IMG/VR virus record: IMGVR_UViG_3300034093_002374
Location: 1 to 64,000 of that record
Reading direction: 5' to 3' (one strand)
DNA length: 64,000 nucleotides
From: a virus
In this document: in pieces, positions 1 through 8,800 of the stretch
How the letters are laid out: every line of letters begins with the position of its first letter
Numbering within the stretch: position 1 is the first letter of the stretch
Notes under the pieces: model-generated
Told to the model about the DNA's origin: nothing
Database searches by the model: none
Seen by the model: only the letters and a program-made list of their open reading frames with translations
Program-made: the position numbers and the translations under genes

Positions 1-1
1 A

Positions 2-619
2 AATGTCCCCTGGGTAAACTTTGATGGTAAAACTATTGAACAAAACTTTACTCAAAGCTTTGAACAACGACTTGCGTATCGAAATAAAGACGGAGTGTGG
101 GTAAACAATATTCTGCAAGTGCCTCAAAAAACGGAAGCTGGTGTTTGGGATCAAATCATTAACAAAGATGGTAAAATCAATGATATTGCTGATGTCACAA
201 GGGCAAGAACAGCGTTTGCAGTTAACGGCAACCACTCTAACGACGCCGTATTGGTGAAACAATTTCACCTGTGGGGTCGTGAAGCCGGTGTTCAAACTTC
301 AACTATCCACGACGCGTTTTTTACCAACGCTGCTGAAATGCTTAAAGCTCGTCAAGCTCTTAGAAAGATCTATGCACGTGCACTAAAAGCAAACTCAATT
401 AAAGCAACTTTGGATGAAATGCTAGCTCGCGGTTTGCCTAAACCAATTTATGATGCATTCTTGGAAGAAGCAATTACTTCAGGTCTCATCCCTGTACCCG
501 GTAAGTCGATTGTCGGCGGTCGTGTTCTCAAATTAGAGGATATTTTGACTGAAGAAGATATTTTGCGTGAAGTCGCTAAAGACTTCCGAAGTGACAAGTC
601 CTGGTATGGAATAGGTTAA
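2..619 (+). CDS. Virion-type RNA polymerase, C-terminal end (5' partial)
   Basis: The reading frame is open from the left edge, so this is the last 205 residues of a larger protein. It contains the block NGNHSND (codons 224-244) followed by TIHDAFF, with the Asp codon at 311-313. These match the end of single-subunit RNA polymerases: in T7 RNAP the corresponding segments are NFVHSQD and IHDSFG, which holds catalytic Asp812. A helical tail follows. The gene directly precedes the scaffold and capsid genes, which is where phages place large packaged proteins with an N4 vRNAP-like domain. I infer that it is injected with the DNA and transcribes early genes. The palm motifs A and B would lie left of the window and cannot be checked. 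A complete T7-type polymerase is encoded separately at 24942. Confidence 0.75.
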   Translation, partial: NVPWVNFDGKTIEQNFTQSFEQRLAYRNKDGVWVNNILQVPQKTEAGVWDQIINKDGKINDIADVTRARTAFAVNGNHSNDAVLVKQFHLWGREAGVQTSTIHDAFFTNAAEMLKARQALRKIYARALKANSIKATLDEMLARGLPKPIYDAFLEEAITSGLIPVPGKSIVGGRVLKLEDILTEEDILREVAKDFRSDKSWYGIG

Positions 620-623
620 CGCA

Positions 624-641
624 ACCCCGTTAGATTAACCC
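624..641 (+). promoter_or_regulatory. Candidate phage promoter, copy 1
   Basis: The sequence is ACCCCGTTAGATTAACCC, identical to copy 2 at 21957 and differing by 2-3 bases from copies 3-5. It lies 5 bases after the stop of the upstream polymerase gene and ahead of the scaffold and capsid genes. The core GTTA-GAT-TAAC is an inverted repeat. The leader after it carries small hairpins, such as GAGGCA/TGCCTC near 697-709. Five intergenic copies on the coding strand suggest a promoter for a phage RNA polymerase. Confidence 0.65.
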
Positions 642-740
642 AGGCGCGAGAGAGAGGGGCTGTGCTCAACTCCTCGCGTCCTGACCCTATTTAAAAGAGG
701 CAGTGCCTCGATTTTGAGCAGTGCTCAGAAAGAATATAAG

Positions 741-1418
741 ATGACTACGCAACTGAGTGAAGAAGAGAAGTTGGCTAACGTCGCTGCTGGTCTTAATGAA
801 GACGGCTCTGCTAAGCAAGAAGACAAGCAAGAAGAGACGCCTAAAGAAAAGACTGAAGCTGAAAAAGCTGCTGAAGCTGTTGCCGCTGAGAAGGCACGGC
901 AAAAGAAGCAGCTAGATGACGCCTATGCCGCGCGTGATGCTGAAAAGAAGCGTGCCGATGATTTGGCCGCTGCTGCTCGCGCACGTGAACTAAAAGACTT
1001 GGAAGACCAAGGCAAACATGTAGAGGCTGAAAAACAGCGAACTGCAGCCGCTGAGGCTCGGGCTGCTGCCGCCGAGGCTCGCGTAATAAAGCTTGAACGT
1101 GACCAAGTCGTTAAAGATTCTCTTGCCGACATTCAGTTCCGAAATGCTCGTGCTCGTGAAACTGCTTTTAGCAGTATCGTCAGTGAGTTGATCCAAGATG
1201 ATAATAAAGATTGGGTCCATAAGTCTGGAGCCTCAATTGCTAGCTTTGTAACAACTTTCGTTGAGGATGAAGATAACGACTTCCTTCTCAAGCCAAAGTC
1301 TAACACTGGTGGTGGTGTAGATAAGCTCACCCCCTCTAAGACTGCAAAAGAGCCGAAGAAACTTTCGGAAATGAACACAGACGAGCTTATTAAGCACTTC
1401 AGCCCTAAGCGAACCTAA
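741..1418 (+). CDS. Head scaffolding protein (by position and composition)
   Basis: This 225-residue protein is strongly charged. An acidic N-terminus is followed by a long Ala/Glu/Lys/Arg coiled coil (about residues 30-125), a short mixed segment and a basic Lys-rich C-terminus ending near KHFSPKRT. These features and its place directly before the major capsid gene are typical of scaffolds, which shape the procapsid and then leave. I chose the ATG at 741; an in-frame TTG at 714 would add nine residues. No protease domain is visible, so this is probably a plain scaffold. The assignment rests on context rather than a family motif. Confidence 0.7.
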   Translation: MTTQLSEEEKLANVAAGLNEDGSAKQEDKQEETPKEKTEAEKAAEAVAAEKARQKKQLDDAYAARDAEKKRADDLAAAARARELKDLEDQGKHVEAEKQRTAAAEARAAAAEARVIKLERDQVVKDSLADIQFRNARARETAFSSIVSELIQDDNKDWVHKSGASIASFVTTFVEDEDNDFLLKPKSNTGGGVDKLTPSKTAKEPKKLSEMNTDELIKHFSPKRT

Positions 1419-1436
1419 TAATTTTAAGGAGTCCAC

Positions 1437-2636
1437 GTGACTGTTAAAACTGCAATCCCTGGTGCCTCAAACGAGGTACTCCAGAGCGCCATCAGCGGCG
1501 TTTCTGAAGAGGCGTACACCAACGCCAAGAAGCTGTCGGGCACCGGCCTTGTTGGTACTAACCCTGACATTGACCCCGGCACTGAAACCTTCATTGGTCA
1601 AGTTCGTTGGCACAAGCCTCTGAACCCGACGATCAACGTTGCCTCGTTGACCGATTCGACCGACGGTAGCAGCACCAGCTACTCGTCTGACTACATGCGC
1701 TACGTGAAGTCCGTTCGGACCCACGGCGCTCAAAAGGTCAACATGCAGAAAGTCGTCACCGGCGTTGATGCGCTGGCGAAAATCGGTCGCGACTTCGGTG
1801 AGACTCGCGCTCAAGACGAGCATAATGCCATCCTGTCAATTCTCAAGGGTGTCGCTATCTCGGAAGCCCTTAACGGTGCCGCTACTGGCTCCGGCGCTAC
1901 CGGTCTCGGTGGTCAAACCTTTGACAACGACCCCACCGACAAGAAGTATGGCTTCTACGTTGATCTGGGCTCTGCTAAAGCCGTTGTTGACGCTACCACG
2001 ATCCTCCAAGGTGCAGCTCGTGCTCAAGGCTTCTTGAACGCCTTTGGCATGGCCTTTAAAGACTACGAGCCTGAATACGCTTATCTGGCTACCTCGCCGG
2101 AAATGATGGCTTCGTTCCGTTCCGCTAACATGGTTGACCAGGATCGTGTAACTGACGGTGAAATCGAATTCCAGACGCTGTTTAACGGCAAGTTCCGTCT
2201 GATTTCGACTCGCGCCGGTCAGTCGATGTCGAGCGCACAGCTGACCAAAATCAACACTGGTGCCGGTGTCGATATCGTTGGTACGAAGACCTCGTTCATT
2301 ATCCTGCCGGGTGCTCTCGCTATGGCACAGCTGGACGTTCCTGATTCGACCGAAATCACCCGTCGCGGCGCTGCCTACAAAGGCGGTGGTGTTACGGATA
2401 TTTGGTATCGTTGGGGTTACGTGTTTGCGCCCGTCGGTTACGACTGGATTGGCTCGGAAGAAGTCTTCGCCAGCGACGCAAGCTACACCGGTGTTATCGA
2501 AGGTGCTGCTGACTCTGCCGGCACGAACGCTAAGGCGCTTACCGCTGTCACTACGATTGCGGACGCCAAGGGTACCTGGAACCGTAAGACCGCCTCGGCT
2601 CTGTCTCTTGGCATCCTGCCGGTCTTCCACTCGTAA
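1437..2636 (+). CDS. Major capsid protein
   Basis: A 399-residue protein starts at GTG behind a strong AAGGAG and follows the scaffold by 18 bases. Length, position and the overall look (N-terminal helical arm, then a Gly/Thr-rich alpha-beta body) fit a HK97-fold capsid subunit. Its codons are markedly richer in C and G at third positions than those of neighbours such as the connector genes. The tail tube (3891) and the 46129 protein share this trait, as expected for very highly expressed genes. There is no visible maturation-protease site, and none is needed if the scaffold is separate. I recognise no specific subfamily. Confidence 0.85.
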   Translation: MTVKTAIPGASNEVLQSAISGVSEEAYTNAKKLSGTGLVGTNPDIDPGTETFIGQVRWHKPLNPTINVASLTDSTDGSSTSYSSDYMRYVKSVRTHGAQKVNMQKVVTGVDALAKIGRDFGETRAQDEHNAILSILKGVAISEALNGAATGSGATGLGGQTFDNDPTDKKYGFYVDLGSAKAVVDATTILQGAARAQGFLNAFGMAFKDYEPEYAYLATSPEMMASFRSANMVDQDRVTDGEIEFQTLFNGKFRLISTRAGQSMSSAQLTKINTGAGVDIVGTKTSFIILPGALAMAQLDVPDSTEITRRGAAYKGGGVTDIWYRWGYVFAPVGYDWIGSEEVFASDASYTGVIEGAADSAGTNAKALTAVTTIADAKGTWNRKTASALSLGILPVFHS

Positions 2637-2650
2637 ACGGAGGCTTTTAA

Positions 2651-3127
2651 GTGGCCCTCAGCAAAGGCACTAATTCGTACGTAACAGTTGAAGAAGCGAA
2701 CGCGTATTTCGTCGATCGTATTGATGCTGCTGCGTGGACAGATGCAAGTGACTCGCAGAAGGCCCAAGCTCTCGTTACCGCAACTTCCCAGCTGGACCAA
2801 ATGCGCTGGCTGGGAAGTGTGGTGAGTAGTGAGCAGCCGTTGGCCTTTCCGCGTGATGGTGAATACCTAGACACACGTTTAGGATTCACTGTTGCTTTCA
2901 AAACACCTACACCTGATCGTATCATTAAAGCGACTTACGAGTTGGCTTATCATCTTCTTAATAACGACGGTCTACTTGACGAAACAGGGCGTGTGGCCAC
3001 ACTGCAAGTTGCAGGAATTGCATTGACTGACATCAGCAGTACTCAAAAAGTACCAAGTGTTGTCCGTAATCTAATTGCTTGTATGCTTACAGGTGGTGGC
3101 TCTAGGCAAGTCTGGAGGGCTAATTAA
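2651..3127 (+). CDS. Head-tail adaptor-like protein (DnaT-like fold family)
   Basis: The protein has 158 residues and a GTG start after GGAGGCTTTTAA. Its N-terminus reads SYVTVEEANAYF, the opening typical of phage proteins annotated as DnaT-like or as head completion adaptors. A helical body follows with WTDASDSQKAQAL and a Trp-rich RWLGS turn. It sits immediately after the capsid gene and overlaps the next gene at ATGA-type spacing, the usual place for the adaptor that docks under the portal. A role in joining head and tail is inferred from family and position. Confidence 0.7.
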   Translation: MALSKGTNSYVTVEEANAYFVDRIDAAAWTDASDSQKAQALVTATSQLDQMRWLGSVVSSEQPLAFPRDGEYLDTRLGFTVAFKTPTPDRIIKATYELAYHLLNNDGLLDETGRVATLQVAGIALTDISSTQKVPSVVRNLIACMLTGGGSRQVWRAN

Positions 3128-3480
3128 TGAGTTATGCGGGACTGGTCGATGGCCAACTCCGTAAAGCTTTTATTATGCTCAAGGACCTGGCCAAAGACGT
3201 CACTATCGCCAAGAAAACTATCGGCGCTTTTAACTTCGTTACCGGTCAAGCAGCTGTAACAACTGATAACTCAGTCGTTACAAGAATTGTTATTACTTCA
3301 AAAGAAAAACTCTCTCGCGATCGTAAAACAGTTTCAATGGACATAATGCTAAAGTCGAAAGACGTAGGTACTATTTCAGACTGCTCGACGGTAACAATTG
3401 ACGGCGTGGTTTGGAAGTTTGGTGCAGCTACCAAAGACTCAGGGTTTATTCTTTTAACCTCTGTCTACAGGGAGGTGTAA
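3127..3480 (+). CDS. Head-closure / head-tail stopper protein (by position)
   Basis: This 117-residue protein is rich in beta strands and turns, with repeated Val/Thr/Ile patches. It overlaps the adaptor stop and abuts the next gene. Size, predicted beta character and position between adaptor and tail terminator match siphovirus stopper proteins, which plug the portal after packaging. There is no diagnostic motif, so the call relies on gene order. Confidence 0.55.
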   Translation: MSYAGLVDGQLRKAFIMLKDLAKDVTIAKKTIGAFNFVTGQAAVTTDNSVVTRIVITSKEKLSRDRKTVSMDIMLKSKDVGTISDCSTVTIDGVVWKFGAATKDSGFILLTSVYREV

Positions 3481-3888
3481 ATGGGTAAACACACACAAGC
3501 TACGATGGATGTTTTTTCTATCTTTGGAAGTGTCGCTTGGACAACTGCGTTTGGTGCTAATAAAACTTTTCCACAAGAATACACTGGTGGAGGCGACGAG
3601 TTTATTCGCGTCTCTGTCGTTTTGTCAGGAAAAGGCGTCAACCGTGCGTCTTCATCGGGTGTTTTAATCATTGAGATATATACAACCGCAGGTCTTGGTC
3701 CTGAACGCCAAAACTTTATTGCGGACCTCCTTGACTCCTTTTTGGAGAACAAGTCAGTCTTAACGGCAGGTAATAATCGTACGCAGTTTCAAAACAGTAC
3801 GCTTATGCCGCAAGGTACAGACAAAGCGAACCCAGCACTCGCTAAGGCTCGTTACGAACTTCCCATGAACTACTTTGGAGTGACCTGA
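3481..3888 (+). CDS. Tail terminator-like protein
   Basis: A 135-residue protein begins right after the stopper stop codon. The order adaptor, stopper, terminator, tube is standard in siphoviruses. Its pattern fits gpU-like terminators: N-terminal helix, strand FIRVSVVLSG, strand GVLIIEIYTT, then helix FIADLLDSFLENKSV. These hexamers cap the finished tail tube and present it to the head. The call is supported by order and secondary-structure pattern, not by a catalytic motif. Confidence 0.6.
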   Translation: MGKHTQATMDVFSIFGSVAWTTAFGANKTFPQEYTGGGDEFIRVSVVLSGKGVNRASSSGVLIIEIYTTAGLGPERQNFIADLLDSFLENKSVLTAGNNRTQFQNSTLMPQGTDKANPALAKARYELPMNYFGVT

Positions 3889-3890
3889 AA

Positions 3891-4490
3891 ATGGCACACA
3901 TTTCGTCCATCGGCGCGGCCATGTTCTCGGACCTGGCCATTGCCACCCCCTCGACCGAACTCAGCAATGCCACGCTGACTGCTCTTGACACCGCCGCTGA
4001 ATTCCAGGCGCTGTTTGCTACCGAAATCGCCAATGTCGGTGGTACCCGCGCCGCCGGTGCTTTCGTCCGCGTCAGCAACGTTCGTGAATTCCCGGCCATG
4101 GGCACCCCGCCCAACGTCGTCAACGTCCCCACCTACGGTAAGAAGACCTCCTCGCAGGTGCAAGGCCAGGCCGACGCTCCGTCGATGGAAATCACGCTCA
4201 ACTACGTCCCCACCGAGTGGGCTGACGAAGCCGGTAACATCTGCGGCCTGATGGTCGGCGATGGCATCCAGCGCGTCTTCCGCTTTAGCCTCCTGAACGC
4301 TGAATCGACCGGCTCCGGCGCGACTAAGTACGCGTCCACCGTCGGTGGTTTGGGTACCGTGCAAAACAGCCAGTACTACTGGGTTGGTAAGCTCGAAGCT
4401 CTGCAAGTGACGCCGGGCCTGACAGACGCCACCACGGCGACTATCACTATCACCATGCAGTCGGAATTCTTCGGCGCATACACCATCTAA
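3891..4490 (+). CDS. Major tail tube protein
   Basis: The 199-residue protein is Ala/Thr/Val-rich with alternating beta strands, including EITLNYVPTEW and TATITITMQSEF near the C-terminus, as in siphovirus tube subunits. Third codon positions are dominated by C and G, like the capsid gene and unlike the genes on either side, which suggests very high expression. It follows the terminator gene by two bases and is separated from the chaperone genes by a hairpin at 4500-4543, as expected for a protein needed in hundreds of copies. Confidence 0.8.
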   Translation: MAHISSIGAAMFSDLAIATPSTELSNATLTALDTAAEFQALFATEIANVGGTRAAGAFVRVSNVREFPAMGTPPNVVNVPTYGKKTSSQVQGQADAPSMEITLNYVPTEWADEAGNICGLMVGDGIQRVFRFSLLNAESTGSGATKYASTVGGLGTVQNSQYYWVGKLEALQVTPGLTDATTATITITMQSEFFGAYTI

Positions 4491-4499
4491 ATTGCGTTA

Positions 4500-4543
4500 G
4501 GGAAGCTCTTAAAGGTACGTCAGACCACTTTTGAGAGCTTCCC
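4500..4543 (+). terminator. Hairpin between tail tube and chaperone genes
   Basis: GGGAAGCTCT (4500-4509) pairs perfectly with AGAGCTTCCC (4534-4543), and an inner AAA/TTT extends the stem. No U-tract follows, so it may be a partial terminator, a phage-polymerase terminator or an mRNA-stabilising 3' end. Its position right after the abundant tube gene suggests it sets a drop in expression downstream. Confidence 0.55.
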
Positions 4544-4567
4544 GATCGTACTATCCTGGAAAGTATT

Positions 4568-4810
4568 ATGGCAGACAGTATCGCCGCCACGAAACCTTTC
4601 GACAAGTCTTACGTTTTGCGCGTTACTGTCAAGCACATGCGACGCGACCTAGATATCAGTATTCGTAAAACTTTCGAACGGCTTCCTGAGTTCGCTAATA
4701 ACGAAGTTAAGTCAAAAGAGATTTTTACAACGCTTATGGTCCTACAAGCCATGAGGAACCAGCTGGAAGATTTCCAGCAGATCAATCAAGAACATTTCTC
4801 CGGAGAATAG
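4568..4810 (+). CDS. Small tail-module protein of unknown function
   Basis: This 80-residue protein lies between the tail tube and the tail-assembly chaperones. After a short N-terminal strand (SYVLRVTVKHM) it is mostly charged helix, with Lys/Glu-rich and Gln-rich stretches near the end (QLEDFQQINQEHF). It follows the 4500 hairpin and ends three bases before the chaperone start. I recognise no family. A tail assembly role is likely only because of position. Confidence 0.6.
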   Translation: MADSIAATKPFDKSYVLRVTVKHMRRDLDISIRKTFERLPEFANNEVKSKEIFTTLMVLQAMRNQLEDFQQINQEHFSGE

Positions 4811-4813
4811 AGA

Positions 4814-5197
4814 ATGGCACAACCGTCTACGGCCCCCGTTAGCATTTCAACGCTGCTTGGCAAGAAAGTCTCTAAGACTGTTCCTTTCCTGGGCGCTCAC
4901 ATTACTATTAATAAGCTGACTGTTGCGGAAGTTAAAGACATCCAAGACGCAGCGACTCTTGCAGATAAAGCCGTAAAAGCTGCAATTGCAAATCCTGAAG
5001 AAGACGCTGACGTTGATCAACTTGGTGTTTTGCGTGCTATTGTCCGGTCTTCCGTTGAAGGTGGTCAAGACCTGACAGACGAGAATTTTCAAGAGTGGCC
5101 TATCGAAGACATTTCGAAACTGGCCAAAGAAATCATGAAATACTCTGGTATTGGTGACGACGATACGGGAAAGTCGTCCTCACAGACGAAGAGCTAA
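4814..5197 (+). CDS. Tail-assembly chaperone, short form (gpG-like)
   Basis: The 127-residue zero-frame product corresponds to lambda gpG: a helical protein with a conserved look (LTVAEVKDIQDAA, WPIEDISKLAKEI), placed directly upstream of the tape measure. Near its 3' end the slippery heptamer G GGA AAG occurs in the correct phase at 5167-5173. The short form terminates 24 bases later at TAA. Such chaperones coat the tape measure and recruit tube subunits, and they are not part of the finished tail. Confidence 0.85.
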   Translation: MAQPSTAPVSISTLLGKKVSKTVPFLGAHITINKLTVAEVKDIQDAATLADKAVKAAIANPEEDADVDQLGVLRAIVRSSVEGGQDLTDENFQEWPIEDISKLAKEIMKYSGIGDDDTGKSSSQTKS

Positions 5198-5517
5198 GTC
5201 TTTACGAAGTAGCATTTCAACTTAAAAAGACTGTTGGTGAGTTGCAATCTATAACTTACGAAGAGTTAAAAGGCTGGCATGCTTACTTTGAACGACGACC
5301 TCCTGAGTGGCGTGATGATGACAGGACCGCCAAGTTGTTACAAGCGCAAGGTGCTAAGTCTAAACCTTGGGAGTTGTTCCCTTCATTAAAGAACATTTAT
5401 AATTCTCTAGGCAGCAGTGACGCTTCAAGCACTGCACCTAGAGGTTTGAAAGGTTCTTTCATGGGTCACCTTATGATGTCTTCGAAAGGCGGCGAGAAAT
5501 TAGCCTTTGAGGAATGA
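4814..5517 (+). CDS. Tail-assembly chaperone, -1 frameshift fusion (gpGT-like)
   Basis: A -1 shift at GGGAAAG joins the first 120 residues of the short chaperone to 114 residues in the other frame, giving a product of about 234 residues. The second-frame part reads without stops from before the slip site. It contains LTDEELSLYEVAFQLKK, then ELKGWHAYFERRPPEW, which resembles T-domain helices of siphovirus gpGT proteins. A TTG at 5242 could start a stand-alone ORF, but the open frame upstream and the phase of the heptamer make the fusion much more likely. The gene ends just before the HK97 gp10-like gene. Confidence 0.85.
5167..5173 (+). promoter_or_regulatory. Ribosomal -1 frameshift slippery site
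   Basis: GGGAAAG lies in the phase G GGA AAG relative to the chaperone reading frame. This is the same heptamer used by lambda G/T. Slipping back one base yields GGG AAA GTC and opens the second frame through to 5517. Confidence 0.85.
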
Positions 5518-5520
5518 CGC

Positions 5521-5805
5521 ATGGCAAAGTTCGATTTAAACAAAGCTCACGCCATTGCCGTTAAAAAAGCTATGGCACCGAAACTAAGCACGATGGTGGC
5601 AGCTCTTAAAGTTGCAACACCAATAGACACGGGCGAGGCTCGTGATGGTTGGCGGTATGAAGCCGGTAAGATAGTCAATGACGTAGATCACATTGTCGCA
5701 CTGAATGAGGGTAGTTCTAAACAAGCACCCACGCATTTCATTGAGATGTCACTACTGTCGCACGAGGGCGTCCGCCCAAGTGGAATCATCGTGAGGTCTC
5801 AATGA
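5521..5805 (+). CDS. HK97 gp10-like / tail-completion-type small protein
   Basis: A 94-residue protein contains the block TPIDTGEARDGWRYEAG, characteristic of the HK97 gp10-like family of head-tail or tail-completion proteins, followed by ALNEGSSKQAPTHFIEM. In most siphoviruses this family sits in the connector cluster. Here it lies between the chaperone fusion and the tape measure. A strong terminator follows at 5811. The family assignment rests on that motif. Confidence 0.6.
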   Translation: MAKFDLNKAHAIAVKKAMAPKLSTMVAALKVATPIDTGEARDGWRYEAGKIVNDVDHIVALNEGSSKQAPTHFIEMSLLSHEGVRPSGIIVRSQ

Positions 5806-5810
5806 CCTTG

Positions 5811-5843
5811 AACCCCGCTGGACACTTCGTCTGGCGGGGTTTT
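5811..5843 (+). terminator. Intrinsic terminator before the tape measure gene
   Basis: AACCCCGC (5811-5818) pairs with GCGGGGTT (5834-5841). The stem continues inward through TGGAC/GTCTG with two wobbles to a loop ACTTC, and TTTT follows. It separates the small tail genes from the tape measure, which has its own strong AAAGGAGAA site. Confidence 0.8.
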
Positions 5844-5863
5844 AAATTAACAAAGGAGAAGCT

Positions 5864-8800
5864 ATGTCTGGCGTTATTATTGATGTCGACACAAGGGCAG
5901 AAAGCTCTAAGAAAGACTTGGCGTCGCTTAACCGTAGTCTTGCATCGCTCATTACAGGTGCAGGGCGTGCTAAAGGTTCACTCAACGGTATTCGTGCAGA
6001 TGGTCTAAGTAACCTAAATAAAGACGTTGCTCGTTCAACTGCTGCCATGACTCGTCTAGGTACGAGCGGTCAAGCGTCAATGAACCAAATTGCACAAGGC
6101 GTCAGAAGCGTAACGAATGACATAGGCTTGCTCAAAAGCGGTGTATTTGCCGCTGCTGCCGGTTTTGCAGCTTTGAAAGCTGTTGGCTCGCTCAACGCTA
6201 TGTCTGATGACCTTACGAACGTTCAAAATAGACTACGGCTTGTTACAAACGGCACGTATGAACTTATGCAAGCTCAACGTGAGATGCTGCGTCTATCTAA
6301 TGATACACGTAGTAGCGTTCAAGGTACAACGTCACTTTATGTAGCGTTTGCCAACGCTATGTCAAAAGCGGGTGTTTCTCAAGAACGCCTGGTTGCAGGG
6401 GTTCGTGTTATTCAGCAAGCAGCTGCTGTCAGTAACATGGGCGTAGAGTCTACCAACGCAGCTATTACTCAGTTGAATCAAGGCTTATCTTCGGGTACGC
6501 TTCGTGGTGAAGAACTAAACTCTGTTCTTGAGCAAATGCCGTATCTCGGTCAGCAACTTGCTGTTCAACTTAAGATGACTACCGGAGAGATGCGCAACTT
6601 TGCGGCTGAAGGTAAGCTAACCACAGACATTGTGTTTAAAGCTTTGGAAGGCATGGCCGCGCGTACAGACGTTGCGTTTAGATCAACTAATGCTTCAGTA
6701 GCTCAAGGTCGTGCTGCTTTTAAACAAACGATTGCTTACAACATTGCTGATCTTAATGCTTACCTTGGTATTTCTGCCGCGTTTGCTAGAGGGTTGATGA
6801 CAAACGCTGAGCGTTTTGAAGGTGCCAGCGATCGCATGATTCAAAAAGTTAGCCTTATCAGGTCTTCGCTGAAAGGATATCTTAACGAAATTGAACGCAG
6901 TAATGTGTTGACGTCAACCTTTAAAGCTGCGCTTCGGTTTGAGTTTTTGCCTTTTTCTGCAACAGAGCAGTTTAAACAACGCAAGTTGATTAAAGCACAT
7001 GTCAAGACGCTACAAACGCTCTTTAATAAGAACGAAACGGTTGAAGTCAACGCAAACCCAACCGGTCTTGCTAGAGTCTTCGGTGCACGTCGCACTGATC
7101 CTGCTGAAGAAGACCCTGCAGAAAGCGCAAACAAACTTCGTAAACGTGTTCGTGACATCGTTGATTTGTCGGCTACGATGTATGAAGCGTTTGCTGTAAG
7201 CGTCAGAAACACTGCAAGACTACTACCTAGACTTTACTTGCCGCTTAACACGTATATTGACCAGCTGGAGCTTTTCTTTGTAAAGTCTCGAGTAGGTGTC
7301 AGCGCATGGGTCGCAAACACCATCCGCCCTGCATCGCGTGGGATTGAAGCATTCAATGAAGTGCTGTCAGTATTTGCAACAGGTGACATGCGCGTTGAGC
7401 GTGCCTGGGTAAATCTGTTTAAGTCGGAAAATCTTGAAACCTTTACTGCTAACTTGGCTAAGCTAAATACAGCAAGGGAACAGTTAAAGCTTAACGATAA
7501 GGCGGCATTTGGTAGAATTGAGCTGTTCCGTTTTGATGTTGCAAACGACAGCATTGAGCGTGTTCTAATTCAGCTGGGCCTTATGGAGAACCGTTTCAGG
7601 CTTAAAATCCCTGTTGCTGAAATTACGAGCAAGTTGAAGACAGTTGGTTCTATTATCCAAAGAGTCTATGCTGACGTTTTGGCTCCGAAACTTGAACCAG
7701 CTTTTAGAAAACTGTCAATACAAATTAGGACTGCTGCTAACTCACTGGCATCAGGGCTTCGAAATACGTTTACTAGAAACGTAGGAGAGCGTCTTGGCCG
7801 TGTTGTTGGTGAGGGTTTTGAAGATGCGTTCCTGTATATCTTTGATTCTTGGGAGGGTTTCGAAAATGTCGATTTTAGTGAACAACTTGTAACCGCTGTT
7901 CAGAAAATAAGCGCGGCGTTGGCAGGGCCGCTTACTCGTCTTCGTGATTTTATCTCTGGATTCTTCAAAGGACTGTTTGACAACCAGAACGTCTTTGACG
8001 ATGTGTTTGACGGGTTTAATTCTAATCCTCTGGAAAAGATGTTTAACTCGATATCGAAAACCGCAAATGACAAGCTAAACGCTGTTCAGGATCGTGTAAA
8101 GTCTTTTGGAACGTTTATCAAAGACGTTTTCTTTGATATCTGGGACAAAGTCGTTGGTCACTCCTACTGGCCTGACATGGTCGATGGTGTGGTTGACTAC
8201 ACCAGAAATCTCTCAAAGGCGCTGCCGTCGTTTGACAAGCTCGGCGATCAAGTTAAAGACGTGTTTAAGGGGTTGAAAAGCAGCGTTAGGAAAGGTCTTG
8301 ACGAAGTAAGCGACCTCCCGTCGCAGCTGTATTGGAACCTCTTTAAGAATCTCGCAAAGGCCGAGGGTAAGTATGACTTTAAGTTCAATCTGAACCCGTT
8401 TGAAAAGGCCTCTAGGGACTTCCTTCGGATGACGCTGTCCTTGATGGTGACGGCTGAGTATCAGCTGGCTCGTGTCGAAGAGCGCATCTACAAGTTTGGC
8501 AGCACTGTCAAGGATGTTTTCTTTGATATCTGGGACAAGGTCGTTGGTCACTCCTACTGGCCTGACATGATCGATAGTGTAGTTGATTACACAGAGAACC
8601 TCTTTAAAGCCGATACTAAAATTGAACGTTTTGGTGAGTCAATTAAACGTACGTTCTCAAAAGCCCTGTCGGAAGTTGCACAACTAGGCAGAGACTCAGG
8701 AGGCGTCTTTGGAAAGGTTGTTGAAACACTCTCTAACGTAAATTGGAATGAGGCGCTTAAGAAGTTGTCTGACAACGTAGGCGGCGCTGTGCTTGCCGGG

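Noticed and set aside
1836-2630. Minus-strand open frame of 264 codons across the capsid gene
   Set aside because: It is the antisense shadow of a C/G-ending-codon gene. It has no ribosome site and low-complexity protein content, and no other gene uses the minus strand.
4833-4852. CCCCGTTAGCATTTCAAC as a sixth promoter element
   Set aside because: It matches only the first half of the consensus and lies inside the chaperone gene in coding context.
5802-6008. Short + frame over the terminator and tape measure start
   Set aside because: It overlaps the terminator hairpin and the true tape measure frame, has no ribosome site and gives an unstructured basic peptide.
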